From Stercorarius parasiticus (Eukaryota > Chordata > Aves > Charadriiformes > Stercorariidae): a stretch of 64,000 nucleotides of DNA. The notes beneath the pieces were generated by a model. That model was given only the letters and a program-made list of their open reading frames with translations, was not told where the DNA came from and searched no databases. The stretch lies in the NCBI GenBank assembly GCA_013396915.1, contig VWZL01000275.1:22134-86133 (forward strand), in the 5' to 3' direction. How positions within the stretch are numbered: the first letter of the stretch is position 1; every line of letters starts with the position of its first letter. Below, one piece after another: positions 1 to 9,948 of this stretch. Position numbers and translations under genes: made by a program.

Positions 1-300
1 GGTGAGAGGCAGTGCTTGCCGGGTGGGGGTGCTGTCAGTTCCTCTCAGGAACGGTGTGTGCTGCCCGCTGCCCTTCCTCGCCTTTTAGGTGGGTTTTTTG
101 CTCTTCTGCCTCATCTTCTCGTCGCCCGTGATCACAGCGGGGTGTAGCGAGGCTACGGGGGCGTTCCTAACGCGAGGTGTAGCCTGAGGAGCTCTCTGCC
201 TGTTCAGGGCCTCCCAAAGCCCCTGGCCCGCCATTTTCTCTCCCTCAGCGCCCGCAGCGGGGGTGTGTGTGTGGGGGGGTGTCCTCTATTCGGGGTACAT
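1..300. promoter_or_regulatory. Edge of a CpG-rich region
   Basis: The first 300 bases are GC-rich with several CpGs, then composition falls sharply to the AT-rich background. Position 2 begins GTGAGAG after a G, which looks like a splice donor, so the window may open at the first exon/intron border of a + strand transcript. In mammals RC3H1 lies upstream of RABGAP1L in divergent orientation. That this is its promoter is inference from known synteny, not seen in the sequence. Confidence 0.45.
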
Positions 301-379
301 TGTGGTTCACTTCTTCCTCACTGTGATTGCCTCTTGCCATCAAACCTTAAGAGCTTGGGGATTGTTTTATTTTCTTAGT

Positions 380-546
380 GAGAGGGAAGAATTCTCTAGG
401 TGGCTGTGCAGGGAAAAGGCCCTGTTGTTTTGCCCACCAGGCCCATGGGAAGGCGCAAAGCTGGGCTTGCCGTGGGAGAAGGTACCCCATAGGTTTCTTT
501 GCTGTAGGACTCATTTAATTCAGCCTCAGCCTCAACCAGCACCGCA
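380..546 (+). other. Candidate exon A of an unannotated transcript
   Basis: It is bounded by a good acceptor (TTTTATTTTCTTAG ending at 379) and a good donor (CCGCAG|gtaaga at 547). There is no recognisable protein. In the frame that continues into the next candidate exon, a TAA stop lies near the 3' end, so it would be 5'UTR. It is supported only by splice signals and proximity to the CpG-rich block. Confidence 0.3.
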
Positions 547-600
547 GGTAAGATGCATTGGGGCCCTGCTAAGCCTTCCTGTATCACACAGTATCTGAAC

Positions 601-3600
601 TACAGTTGGGCTACAGAAGAAATTTTAAAATGAAGTTGTAAAATGTCTTATGAGTATTGGTGATGACTCGCTGTATTTAGTTAGCACATATTGATAGTTT
701 TAAAATGCTTTGAGAACCAATTATTTAACATCAGGATATTTCAAGGTAGCATTAAACTAATTCCCATTTTATGAGAACATGAACTGTGGTATGAAATACT
801 AGGGAATTTGTCCAAGTTTACTTCCAAATTTAAAAACAAAAACGGGGTTCAGTGGTTCCATCCTATTCCGCATGTATTTTGTCATGTCTGTGCCCAGCTG
901 GAGGCTCTGCAGATCAATGCTGATGTGAGGCCATTGGGCGGGATGCTGCATATGGAATCACTGTGCTTCTAAATACCTCATAACACTGTAAGGAGCATGC
1001 ACTGTATTATCGGTTCAACATCTGAACTACAGAGGACTACATGACCTTGAGATGCCATTAAAACAGTGCAATGTCAGGTCAGAAGGAACCAGGCCCAGAA
1101 CCAGGGGCTTGAGACAGCAACCTGCAAAAGGAAACCGGGTTGTGACATGCAGACCGAAGCACGGAAACAAATAATAAAACTGAACTCCTGGACATGAGGG
1201 AAAGTCGACACAGGAAGTTTAATCTTCAGCTCCTATTTCTGAGTTTTTAGTGATTGCAGACAGATTTTCATGTTAATGTTACAAGAAATGTGGTGATAGT
1301 AGCGAAATGTGTTATTTCTCTCAGTTTTACTAAGGAATTGTCTCTATTATTTAGTCTTCTCCACCAAAACAATTAAGCTTAATGCTTACCAAGGATTAGT
1401 GATTGAATAAAATAATATCAAGAACAGCTATTAAATTAATTTCTGAAAACAGGGTTTTCTTGCCATATTCACAGGCATTTGGGATCTTATGAACACAGAA
1501 GGCTAAGATCTTTATAAGGACCACATTTAACTTACTGTGAGTTACAAAAGTGTAAATTGGGAAGTTTAATGTGGAAGTGTGAATCTTAAGCATTATGGCT
1601 GTTTTATTGTTATTTCAAGGAGATTAACAGGAAAGATTTATTAGTCTACAAACAGAAATCTAAACCAGTCAATGTTTGTAAGCATCAGAATCCTTACACA
1701 ATAAAATATCTGAATGAATGATTTAATTGAGAATATCATAGCCAGATTTGGAAGTCGGGGATGATCACAGGTTAGTACAATATGACATTTTTATCATTAT
1801 ATTGGCATTGTAATACTTCCTACAATGCCCCAATGAAACATTAATACCACTTGTTCTTAATGACTGTATAAATTATGTAAGACTCTTTGTCCAGTAGGCA
1901 AATTGCAGCACTGTTTGTTAAAAAAAACCAAAAAAACACAGCATGAATCATTATCGTCCTATCTAATTACTCCTCCCTTGGAAATGAACTACTAGGTGGT
2001 ATCTCTGCACGTTATTCTAGATCAATTTAATTATTGTCTTCACCTGTTATTCTGACTTAAACCTGTACATACCACAGAAAATTTTCAATCAGCAATTGCC
2101 ATCTTTTGCAGATTCCTCTTCTAAGTGTTATGCTAGAAATGTGAACCTTATTGAAGTTATTAGTATCCTGTTTGGACGCAGAAGCCAGCACTAGGAGCTA
2201 AAATGGTAGGTGTTCTCTGCAACCTTTGTTTAAAGTCACAGGAACTAGAAATGGTCAAGGCCTAAGGACATCCTCTTACTTCCTGGTTTATAGCGGGTGA
2301 CTGTACACAGTACATAATTCTGGTGTTTTGTTCAGTCTGGTTTTTAGTACTCCAATCTGGAGACTTCTACTACTTCCTATACTTGGTTCCTGTATACAGT
2401 TCCTATATTGCAGAAAAGTTTTCATTTTCAGGTAGCTTATGTTTTCCCTCAGCAATTAATTCTGTTACCACTTAGTAAATTGTGTTACCAGTATTTACTT
2501 GGTAACAACAATTTTCAGTATTACAACATAGTTTACCACAGTACTGCTTTGTTTAAATTTAAAGAAGTGGGATCTGAAATGAGCTATGGTTCTTATTAAG
2601 TAACATTGTATGGATGAGTACTTTAAATCTCAAACCCCATTTTAGACCTCCATGGGAGTAACACTTTTCTAATGATTATTCTTTATTCTGGAATTTAAAA
2701 GTTCAGAAATTTGTAGATGAGTTTGTTCTCTGTGAACTGATCCCACTAGGTACCTAGATTCTTTTTAATGTCTACTTTCCCCAGTTATTTCTTCCTGCAT
2801 GACATGCCACTTTAGCATATGAAACACAAAACAGTACTTGCTTTTAAGATTACTGTTTTCATATCTCATTTCAGCTTATTATTAAATCTGCTGTAATTTA
2901 TCTCCAGTTATTCATATTGTTCTTCCTTTTATGTCCTTGAAACCCCAAGGGAATTAGTTTTGATTCTAGAACATATTGTCTCAATTTTCCAGTGCTGCTT
3001 TTTCTTTTTTTGCTTCCAAAAGGGGATAACGTATAGGCATGGTTCTAGGATTTTACATTTGTGGTCACCCTAGTAATGTTCTTCAGATCATACATTACAA
3101 ATGAATCCCATATTAGCCTGTATGACTGAGAGCAATAGGTGAAATACCAGTGTAACTGTCAAATCATATCATCTCATGATTCAATTTTTATATTACTCTT
3201 CCCATATAAACTGATACAAAACTGTGGTAACAGAATAGCTGTCTTCATAAAAAGAAATTATTTTTTTAATGTGTTGGCAATGTTTCGGTTTGCTGTTTTA
3301 GTTATCTGCATGACCTGTAAAGCTGATAATAATGGAAAAATTCTCATTTTGAAACCTGTGATATCAGAATGAAAGGCAAGAATTAAATATTTTTCCAGCT
3401 GGCTGCAAGCATTTAAAAAAAGTCCTTGTTATTTCACACTCTTGCATATATCACATAAAATAAAAGATAACAAAAAAAAAATCTTTAGCACTTTTTTGTG
3501 TGTTTGACTGTCACATTAGTGAAACCTAAATTTCCTGCATTTTTATAAGATTCCACTGACGAGTAGAAGACTGAAGCATATCCACCCAACATAATCATTG

Positions 3601-4023
3601 CAAAAAATCCTGATACTCATTAAAGAGTATGCTATCATCCAAGCCCATGTAATTCAGATGCAACTTTTAGAACTAGTTATGTATGCTTATTTTAAAATAA
3701 TAATAAGATGAAAACAAAATAAAGCATTCCACTGTGGAAGGACATGCTCAGTATCTTAACCATAACCTGTAAGGTTTAGATTTCCTTTATACAACAGAAG
3801 CTGGAATGATGTAAAGGAATGTGAGGTGCATAAGTGTAAAATTAATATTCCTTCATGAATGCTTCTTTCTCAACCACTCAGTTTGCACGAGCAAATAATG
3901 CTGTATAGCCCACCAAACATTATCAGATTTGTTTAAAAATTTGTAAAACTTTTTGCAGTTATTCGATGCTATACGTAATAGACTTGCAGAATATCAGTCA
4001 GTTTTTAACATTTGTGTTTTCAG
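601..4023. other. AT-rich non-coding stretch
   Basis: No gene is recognised. 757-825 (CCCATTTTATGAGAAC to TTTGTCCAAGTTTAC) is weakly reminiscent of a MIR core but too diverged to call. The rest is AT-rich sequence with poly-A and poly-T runs. Confidence 0.5.
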
Positions 4024-4103
4024 GCTGCTAGGAATGCAAAAAATCTATATGAAGATACCCTGTGGCTTCAGTTGCTGTGAAAAAGGAGGAAATGATAAGG
4101 AAG
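4024..4103 (+). other. Candidate exon B (possible start codon at 4034)
   Basis: The acceptor TTTGTGTTTTCAG ends at 4023 and the donor is GAAG|gtaaaa. ATG at 4034 opens 23 codons starting MQKIYMKIPCGFSCCEKGG and leaves a phase-1 end that matches candidate exon C. I do not recognise the peptide. It could be a short upstream ORF in a 5'UTR, a non-coding exon, or chance. Confidence 0.35.
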
Positions 4104-4463
4104 GTAAAAAACTTCCCTTTGATTAGAAGTTTCACTCAGCTGTCCCATCCAGTTATCTTCTTTGTCCTATTGGCATTTAGGGATGCAACATGCTGACATA
4201 GTAGTATGTGCTGCAGATTCTCATGGTGCTCCTTACTGCCTTTCTGCTTATATGTAATTCCTGGTTTGCTTTAATCCCAGTGCTTCCAGCGTCATTCAGC
4301 AACATCTCTCTCTAAGCGTGACAAAAATTTTGAAGCATTATAAAGTGCAAGGATTCGCAGCATAACAAGAATGCAGACCCACTTGGAGGCTGTGAGGGTA
4401 TTAGAGATCTAGTATTCACTGGGCAGAGGAAGTCAAAGTCACTACCGCATACTTTTTGTTCTG

Positions 4464-4477
4464 GTGCCCTCTGCTGA
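4464..4477 (-). promoter_or_regulatory. CTCF-like core motif
   Basis: The reverse complement reads TCAGCAGAGGGCAC. This matches the CTCF core CCASYAGRKGGCRS at 13 of 14 positions; only the first C is changed. Short motifs occur by chance, and occupancy is not shown. Confidence 0.4.
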
Positions 4478-4976
4478 AGTAACCATCTGTTTGGCTTCTG
4501 AATCTGCCCCCTGGGTAGGGTCTAGAGCCTCTGCCAAGTGCCATATGCTGCCACCTCTTTATCTTGCGCCTTAGTTCCTTTTTTTATTTCCTTTTCTATT
4601 CTGTGTCAACAAAAAGGAGAAGTACAGCCCTTTATTTCCTTTCCTTCCTTCAGTGGTACTTACGTTGAAATTTGTTCTTTTGTCTTCCTTTATAATATTG
4701 TTGCATCACATTTTACAACAGCCTTTTATTGAGCTTAGCAAAATAACGTATGAGTTGAGATGATAAAGAATTAAGAAAATTATATTTTATAAGAATTCCA
4801 GCTCAGGTTTGTGTATAATACTGAGAGCCACCTAAATTAGCAATGTAGTTTTTGTTCCTTTCTGGCAGATTTCCTCATGTAAAGATAGGGAAGGTGAAAG
4901 ACAGGTAGGGCAATACAGTCAGCATGGGTTTTCTGTGGCAAGTCAGTACCCTTGTTTAGCTGCACGTAAACCCACA

Positions 4977-5110
4977 ACCTTATTCTCACTATGCAGGGGA
5001 AGCTAAACTGTAGAGGTTAAGCAAATTTTCAAGTTCATATAGCAAGCAGCAGCAAGATGAGGAATAAACCCCGTGGTCTGGTCTGTTCCAACCACTACAC
5101 CTTACGCATC
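4977..5110 (+). repeat. MIR SINE relic
   Basis: The order of landmarks matches the MIR core: TATTCTCACTATGCAGG, then AGAGGTTAAGCAAATTTTCA, then a CATATAGCAAGCAGC block, then AACCACTACACCTTACGC. These mirror the MIR elements for the 'fraction of gel', 'gaggttaag', 'cacacagc' and 'ccactac' blocks. It is heavily diverged, as expected for an element older than the bird lineage. Confidence 0.55.
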
Positions 5111-6138
5111 CTCCACACTTGTGCAAGTTACAGTAATTACATTATGACTAAACTGCTATCTGAGTAATTTTTCCAATCAAATTTCCCAGGTAGAGCACTC
5201 ATACTTCAGCAGTAAAAGAAAACATGCTGATGATTTCCAGGAGTTACTCTTGCTTAGTATCGCCCGTAAAGACTCAAAGTTTTGTACCGGTTTGGTTTGG
5301 GAACACCTGACAGAAGACTTGCCCAGTGCACCTTCCAACAAATGGGACTATCAGTTCCCACAGGAAAATAAAAGTAAAGGATTAAGTAAGCCTTAGCTAA
5401 TCCTAAAGTACAAATAACTGCATAAAGTCAGTTTAGGTGTTTTTATATTAGTGTGGATCTCAAGTAGCTGCTGCTTATTCAGATCTCAATTCTAGCAGTT
5501 TTTAAAAAGTATATTGTCCCCGTAGTTGCAGAGGGACACTTTTTACATTTCATCCCTTGGTGTTTTCTGAGAAGAGACCTATAAACAAAAGTCAATTTTG
5601 TTTAGGTAAGCTGAAATTATTTTTCAGAGATCATAGCTCTATGGTAATTTCCTTTATTCTTTTACCAGATTCTACATATCATGTCTACTTTGACAGGCAG
5701 ATTCTCACACATGCAAAATCCTACGTTTTTGCTGCGAACTTCCTCCTCCACTTTTAAATTTCTCTTCAGCACAGTATTCTGCGTTTCCTGTCTCTCATTA
5801 CTGTACTGGTAAACAGGTCTTACACACCATTCCAGCAATTCAATTTCTGGATTGCAGATGTACAGTATAATTTGTTCCTGTTGTGAATGTTCAGTTTTTG
5901 GTAAAGTGTCATTAAGAATTCCTAACCTTGAAAGATTATTATTTTTTATTATTTAGTGTTCTAACTACTGAGTTTATTTTTCAGTTTGGTTGAAAAGAAC
6001 ACAGGTTTCATAAAAAGAAGTTGGTATCTTATATTGTTAATAAAACAACAATATTTTTTCAAACTTGTTGATTTGTTGGTTGAAGGCTATAGTAATCTGA
6101 CATGCCATGTGATGCTGCCTACTCTCCTTTGCTTCCAG

Positions 6139-6196
6139 CAGGTGAAGGACGTGGCATTTACATAAGAAGAAAAAGGAAATTCACTAAAGGGAATCA
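6139..6196 (+). other. Candidate exon C with a tandem NAGNAG acceptor
   Basis: The acceptor region CTTTGCTTCCAGCAG offers two in-frame AGs, so the exon would start at 6139 or 6142. The donor is ATCA|gtaagt. Read from exon B, the frame stays open through it: GEGRGIYIRRKRKFTKGN, strongly basic. No following exon was found. The peptide is not recognised. Confidence 0.3.
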
Positions 6197-7164
6197 GTAA
6201 GTAGAATTAAAAATAATAAATAATAGTGGAATTAGCTCTCATTACCAGAGAGGAAGAGATAGTAATTGTGGTTTGGCTAGTTAACTACTTTTGGTGTTAT
6301 TTTTCCACATAAGCTACTGATATAATTGCTAAAGAAAGAACAGTGAAAGGATCAGAACATACTGTGAGCACAGATGGAGCTTACATTGAGGCACATGGAA
6401 AGCTACAGTACAGGCAAAAGTTTTAGCCTGTTAACAAATCCAAAATATTTTGAGAAGCACGCTTTCTGTTCTCTTAGGGAAGTTTCTCACTCTCATACAT
6501 AAGGCCACAGTTTCTCCAGTCTATTTGTCTCCAATGCTTTTGGTGTCTGGTGGCTCTGGTCGGCAGACACATGCTACCTGCACGTAAAAACAGGAGTCAG
6601 AAGGCAAGTTATTCATCTTCCTCGTAAAGTCCTTGGTCTTTATAACTTGACTGTAGTTGAACTTCAGTTTAGCAATTTGATATGGGAACGTTGTTTATGT
6701 TTCAGTTTATCACTGTCTCTCCCAGGCAGCAACTTTTCTTATCAATGTTTCCATTAACAGTGTTCTGCAAAAAAAAGAGCAAAAAAAGGAGTGTCCTCTA
6801 TTTTCATACACAAAACCCACCCTCCTTAGATTTCCTTCCACAGGAAGTACATATCCATATTTACACTTATTTGCATATTAAACAGACAAGATAAAACTGT
6901 TTCTACCCTACATAGGTGAGTCAAACATTGAAAACCAGTTGAGAGCAAACATACTCATTCGCTGATCTCTCAGGTGTAACATCTACAACTCACAAGTGTC
7001 AGCAGGCAGAGGGTGAAACAAACTGGCTTTGTCTTGCACTTCTCAAGCTCACAATCTAACGGAGAATCCTGGGAATGCAATATTAAAATTCTAAAAATCT
7101 GACCCTCGGTCTACCTTTTAAGGTTAGCTGCTGAAAGAAAAAAAACAGAGATACAAACTATATC
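6197..7164. other. Non-coding stretch
   Basis: No gene or clear repeat is seen. It contains short purine runs (about 6770-6795) and ordinary AT-rich sequence. Confidence 0.5.
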
Positions 7165-7214
7165 GTACAATCGTTTAGGTTGGAAAAGACCCGAGGTTGG
7201 AAAATCATTGAGTC
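7165..7214 (-). mobile_element. CR1 3' tail fused to the SZRD1 retrocopy
   Basis: About 50 bases match the last part of the CR1 3'UTR in reverse orientation: ACAATCGTTTAGGTTGGAAA at the outer end and ATCATTGAGTC at the inner end. No CR1 coding sequence follows. Instead the C-terminal codons of an SZRD1-like frame begin directly. Confidence 0.65.
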
Positions 7215-7584
7215 TGCCTGGTAACATTATTGGGCTGTCTGGTGCCTTCCGGCTGGGAGATCCTCGTTGGTCTATCTAGAATGGGTTTCTCCTGCTCTTC
7301 AGGTCTCGTGCTGCCCAGTATTTGTTTCCTTGCCTCTATGTACTCTGCCTCCCTTTGCGCCAAGGATTTCACAGGGAAGGCTGGTCTGCTGGTGGAGTTG
7401 GGATTACTAAGCATGTAATTCGTTGTCAGCGTCTCTAAGATCTGGACCTGCTGGGGAGGACCTGAAGGAAGGCCGGCATCCTGAATCACGACTGGCACTT
7501 CAGGAGATTTTGACTTCCTGCTTTCCTTCTGCATGATCTTCAGCTTCTTTTCCAACTGTCTGCTTCCCAGCTCTTGGCAACTTC
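7215..7584 (-). pseudogene. SZRD1: SZRD1 processed pseudogene (copy 1)
   Basis: On the minus strand, from about 7555 down to 7220, the translation matches the SUZ-domain protein SZRD1 (RNA-binding SUZ and SUZ-C motifs): [48 protein letters not shown], and [18 protein letters not shown]. No introns interrupt it, so it derives from mRNA. The N-terminal piece [10 protein letters not shown] (codon for Glu at 7584-7582) is in a different frame from LEKKLKI, with several residues missing between them, so the reading frame is broken. The C-terminus is lost: after RQPNNVTRQ the sequence runs into a CR1 tail and stops. The functional SZRD1 gene is elsewhere. Confidence 0.85.
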
Positions 7585-7894
7585 GCCCAAAAGAGTGTGC
7601 CGTGACTTGGCTGAAGGAGATTTTTCCTCCCATTGCAGGAGGGAGTCAGCCCTTCGGCAGCCATGAGGGTCACCCAGAACTCAAGGGCTGCCTTCCTGGC
7701 AGCCACAGCCCCAGGGGAGGCAGGAGGTAACAGTGGGCCTGGGGCAGTAATTGTGGTCCTGGGGGGGACAAAACCCCGGTTTGGGGCAGACACCCCTCCA
7801 GGGCTGCGTGTGTTGGGCATCTGTGCTGGGTCTTTGACCCCCTCCTGGCTTTGGGGGTGTCCCTGTAGGTCCTTGCCCACAGTGCTTAGGCTAG

Positions 7895-8215
7895 GGCAAG
7901 TGGGGCTGGGGGCAGATGGGGGCCATAGGGCAGATCAGGGGCTCTGGGGGGCAAATGCATGGGCAGGAAGCAGGGTTGATGGCCCTCACCCAGTGGCAAG
8001 TAACCTCCCCAGTGGTAAATTGCCCCCCTAGCGGTAGATACACCCCCAAAGGGCAAATCTTCCCCCCAGGGAAAATGCCCTGCCAAGGAGAAGGTACCCC
8101 CCCCGCCAGGGGCAGATACCCCCTCCCCTTGTGTAATCCCCCACCCAGGGGCACATACTCCCCCCAGGTGCAGATGCCCACCCTGAGCTCTGTGTGGGGC
8201 AGCTGAGAGGGATAA
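7895..8215. repeat. Degenerate C-rich minisatellite (copy 1)
   Basis: Irregular units of roughly 20-30 bases built on CCCCCAGGGGCAGATAC recur, for example near 8025-8060, 8100-8120, 8145-8160 and 8163-8180. It explains the long open frames on both strands here, which are Gly/Pro-rich and not genes. Confidence 0.7.
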
Positions 8216-8570
8216 ATGCCCCCTCTGTGGCCTGGAGGATGGGCAGATCCTGCCTCTGGGGCAGGAGCTAGGGCAGAGCCGGGGGCCATGAGCTGAATTG
8301 TCACTGCAGGGCTCAGGACCAAGCTGTAGAGAAGTTTAGAATAAACAGCAACTATCAATAAATTCATTTGTAATAAATAACAACCACATTATAAAATAGA
8401 TTATCTGTATTCTGTTCTTGATTATGTGGACAAGTGTGTTTATTTAGGGCTGTGTCACTGTTTAATTAGAATATTTGAAATGTGCTGAACGTCTTTAATG
8501 CATCAAACTTAACTTCTCCACAGTTTGTATCTAGAAAGTCTCAATAATTATTCAAAAAGTTAAATGCTTC

Positions 8571-8571
8571 N
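8571..8571. other. Single N between identical copies
   Basis: One ambiguous base sits exactly at the junction of the two 1377-base copies, the signature of two contig ends placed side by side. Confidence 0.9.
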
Positions 8572-8592
8572 AGGTTGGAAAATCATTGAGTC

Positions 8593-8962
8593 TGCCTGGT
8601 AACATTATTGGGCTGTCTGGTGCCTTCCGGCTGGGAGATCCTCGTTGGTCTATCTAGAATGGGTTTCTCCTGCTCTTCAGGTCTCGTGCTGCCCAGTATT
8701 TGTTTCCTTGCCTCTATGTACTCTGCCTCCCTTTGCGCCAAGGATTTCACAGGGAAGGCTGGTCTGCTGGTGGAGTTGGGATTACTAAGCATGTAATTCG
8801 TTGTCAGCGTCTCTAAGATCTGGACCTGCTGGGGAGGACCTGAAGGAAGGCCGGCATCCTGAATCACGACTGGCACTTCAGGAGATTTTGACTTCCTGCT
8901 TTCCTTCTGCATGATCTTCAGCTTCTTTTCCAACTGTCTGCTTCCCAGCTCTTGGCAACTTC
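8593..8962 (-). pseudogene. SZRD1: SZRD1 processed pseudogene (copy 2)
   Basis: Exact repeat of the pseudogene at 7215-7584, with the same frame break and the same loss of the C-terminus. In this copy the CR1 tail is cut at 8572 by the N. It is likely the same locus assembled twice. Confidence 0.8.
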
Positions 8963-9272
8963 GCCCAAAAGAGTGTGCCGTGACTTGGCTGAAGGAGATT
9001 TTTCCTCCCATTGCAGGAGGGAGTCAGCCCTTCGGCAGCCATGAGGGTCACCCAGAACTCAAGGGCTGCCTTCCTGGCAGCCACAGCCCCAGGGGAGGCA
9101 GGAGGTAACAGTGGGCCTGGGGCAGTAATTGTGGTCCTGGGGGGGACAAAACCCCGGTTTGGGGCAGACACCCCTCCAGGGCTGCGTGTGTTGGGCATCT
9201 GTGCTGGGTCTTTGACCCCCTCCTGGCTTTGGGGGTGTCCCTGTAGGTCCTTGCCCACAGTGCTTAGGCTAG

Positions 9273-9593
9273 GGCAAGTGGGGCTGGGGGCAGATGGGGG
9301 CCATAGGGCAGATCAGGGGCTCTGGGGGGCAAATGCATGGGCAGGAAGCAGGGTTGATGGCCCTCACCCAGTGGCAAGTAACCTCCCCAGTGGTAAATTG
9401 CCCCCCTAGCGGTAGATACACCCCCAAAGGGCAAATCTTCCCCCCAGGGAAAATGCCCTGCCAAGGAGAAGGTACCCCCCCCGCCAGGGGCAGATACCCC
9501 CTCCCCTTGTGTAATCCCCCACCCAGGGGCACATACTCCCCCCAGGTGCAGATGCCCACCCTGAGCTCTGTGTGGGGCAGCTGAGAGGGATAA
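9273..9593. repeat. Degenerate C-rich minisatellite (copy 2)
   Basis: Exact repeat of 7895-8215. Confidence 0.7.
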
Positions 9594-9948
9594 ATGCCCC
9601 CTCTGTGGCCTGGAGGATGGGCAGATCCTGCCTCTGGGGCAGGAGCTAGGGCAGAGCCGGGGGCCATGAGCTGAATTGTCACTGCAGGGCTCAGGACCAA
9701 GCTGTAGAGAAGTTTAGAATAAACAGCAACTATCAATAAATTCATTTGTAATAAATAACAACCACATTATAAAATAGATTATCTGTATTCTGTTCTTGAT
9801 TATGTGGACAAGTGTGTTTATTTAGGGCTGTGTCACTGTTTAATTAGAATATTTGAAATGTGCTGAACGTCTTTAATGCATCAAACTTAACTTCTCCACA
9901 GTTTGTATCTAGAAAGTCTCAATAATTATTCAAAAAGTTAAATGCTTC

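Larger units (their letters stand above)
4104..6138. other. Non-coding stretch with a MIR-like SINE
   Basis: It lies between candidate exons B and C. Apart from the CTCF-like motif at 4464 and the MIR relic at about 4977 (listed separately), nothing is recognised. Confidence 0.5.
7194..8570. repeat. 1377-base exact repeat, copy 1
   Basis: This segment is repeated at 8572-9948 with an offset of 1378 bases and no difference noticed. The copies are separated by a single N at 8571. It includes most of the SZRD1 pseudogene, a C-rich minisatellite and about 230 bases of AT-rich flank. It is probably an assembly duplication. Confidence 0.9.
8572..9948. repeat. 1377-base exact repeat, copy 2
   Basis: Identical by reading to 7194-8570. 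It starts at AGGTTGGAAAATCATTGAG directly after the N and ends at AAATGCTTC, after which unique sequence follows. Only one of the two copies has to be real to explain both flanks. Confidence 0.9.

Noticed and set aside
7205..7633. Functional SZRD1-like retrogene of 142 codons
   Set aside because: The start lies in unrelated sequence, the N-terminal homology is in another frame, residues are missing at the junction, and the C-terminus is replaced by CR1 sequence.
7500..9745. Gly/Pro-rich frames on both strands in the repeated block
   Set aside because: They come from a C-rich minisatellite and from shadows of the SZRD1 retrocopy; all occur identically in both copies.
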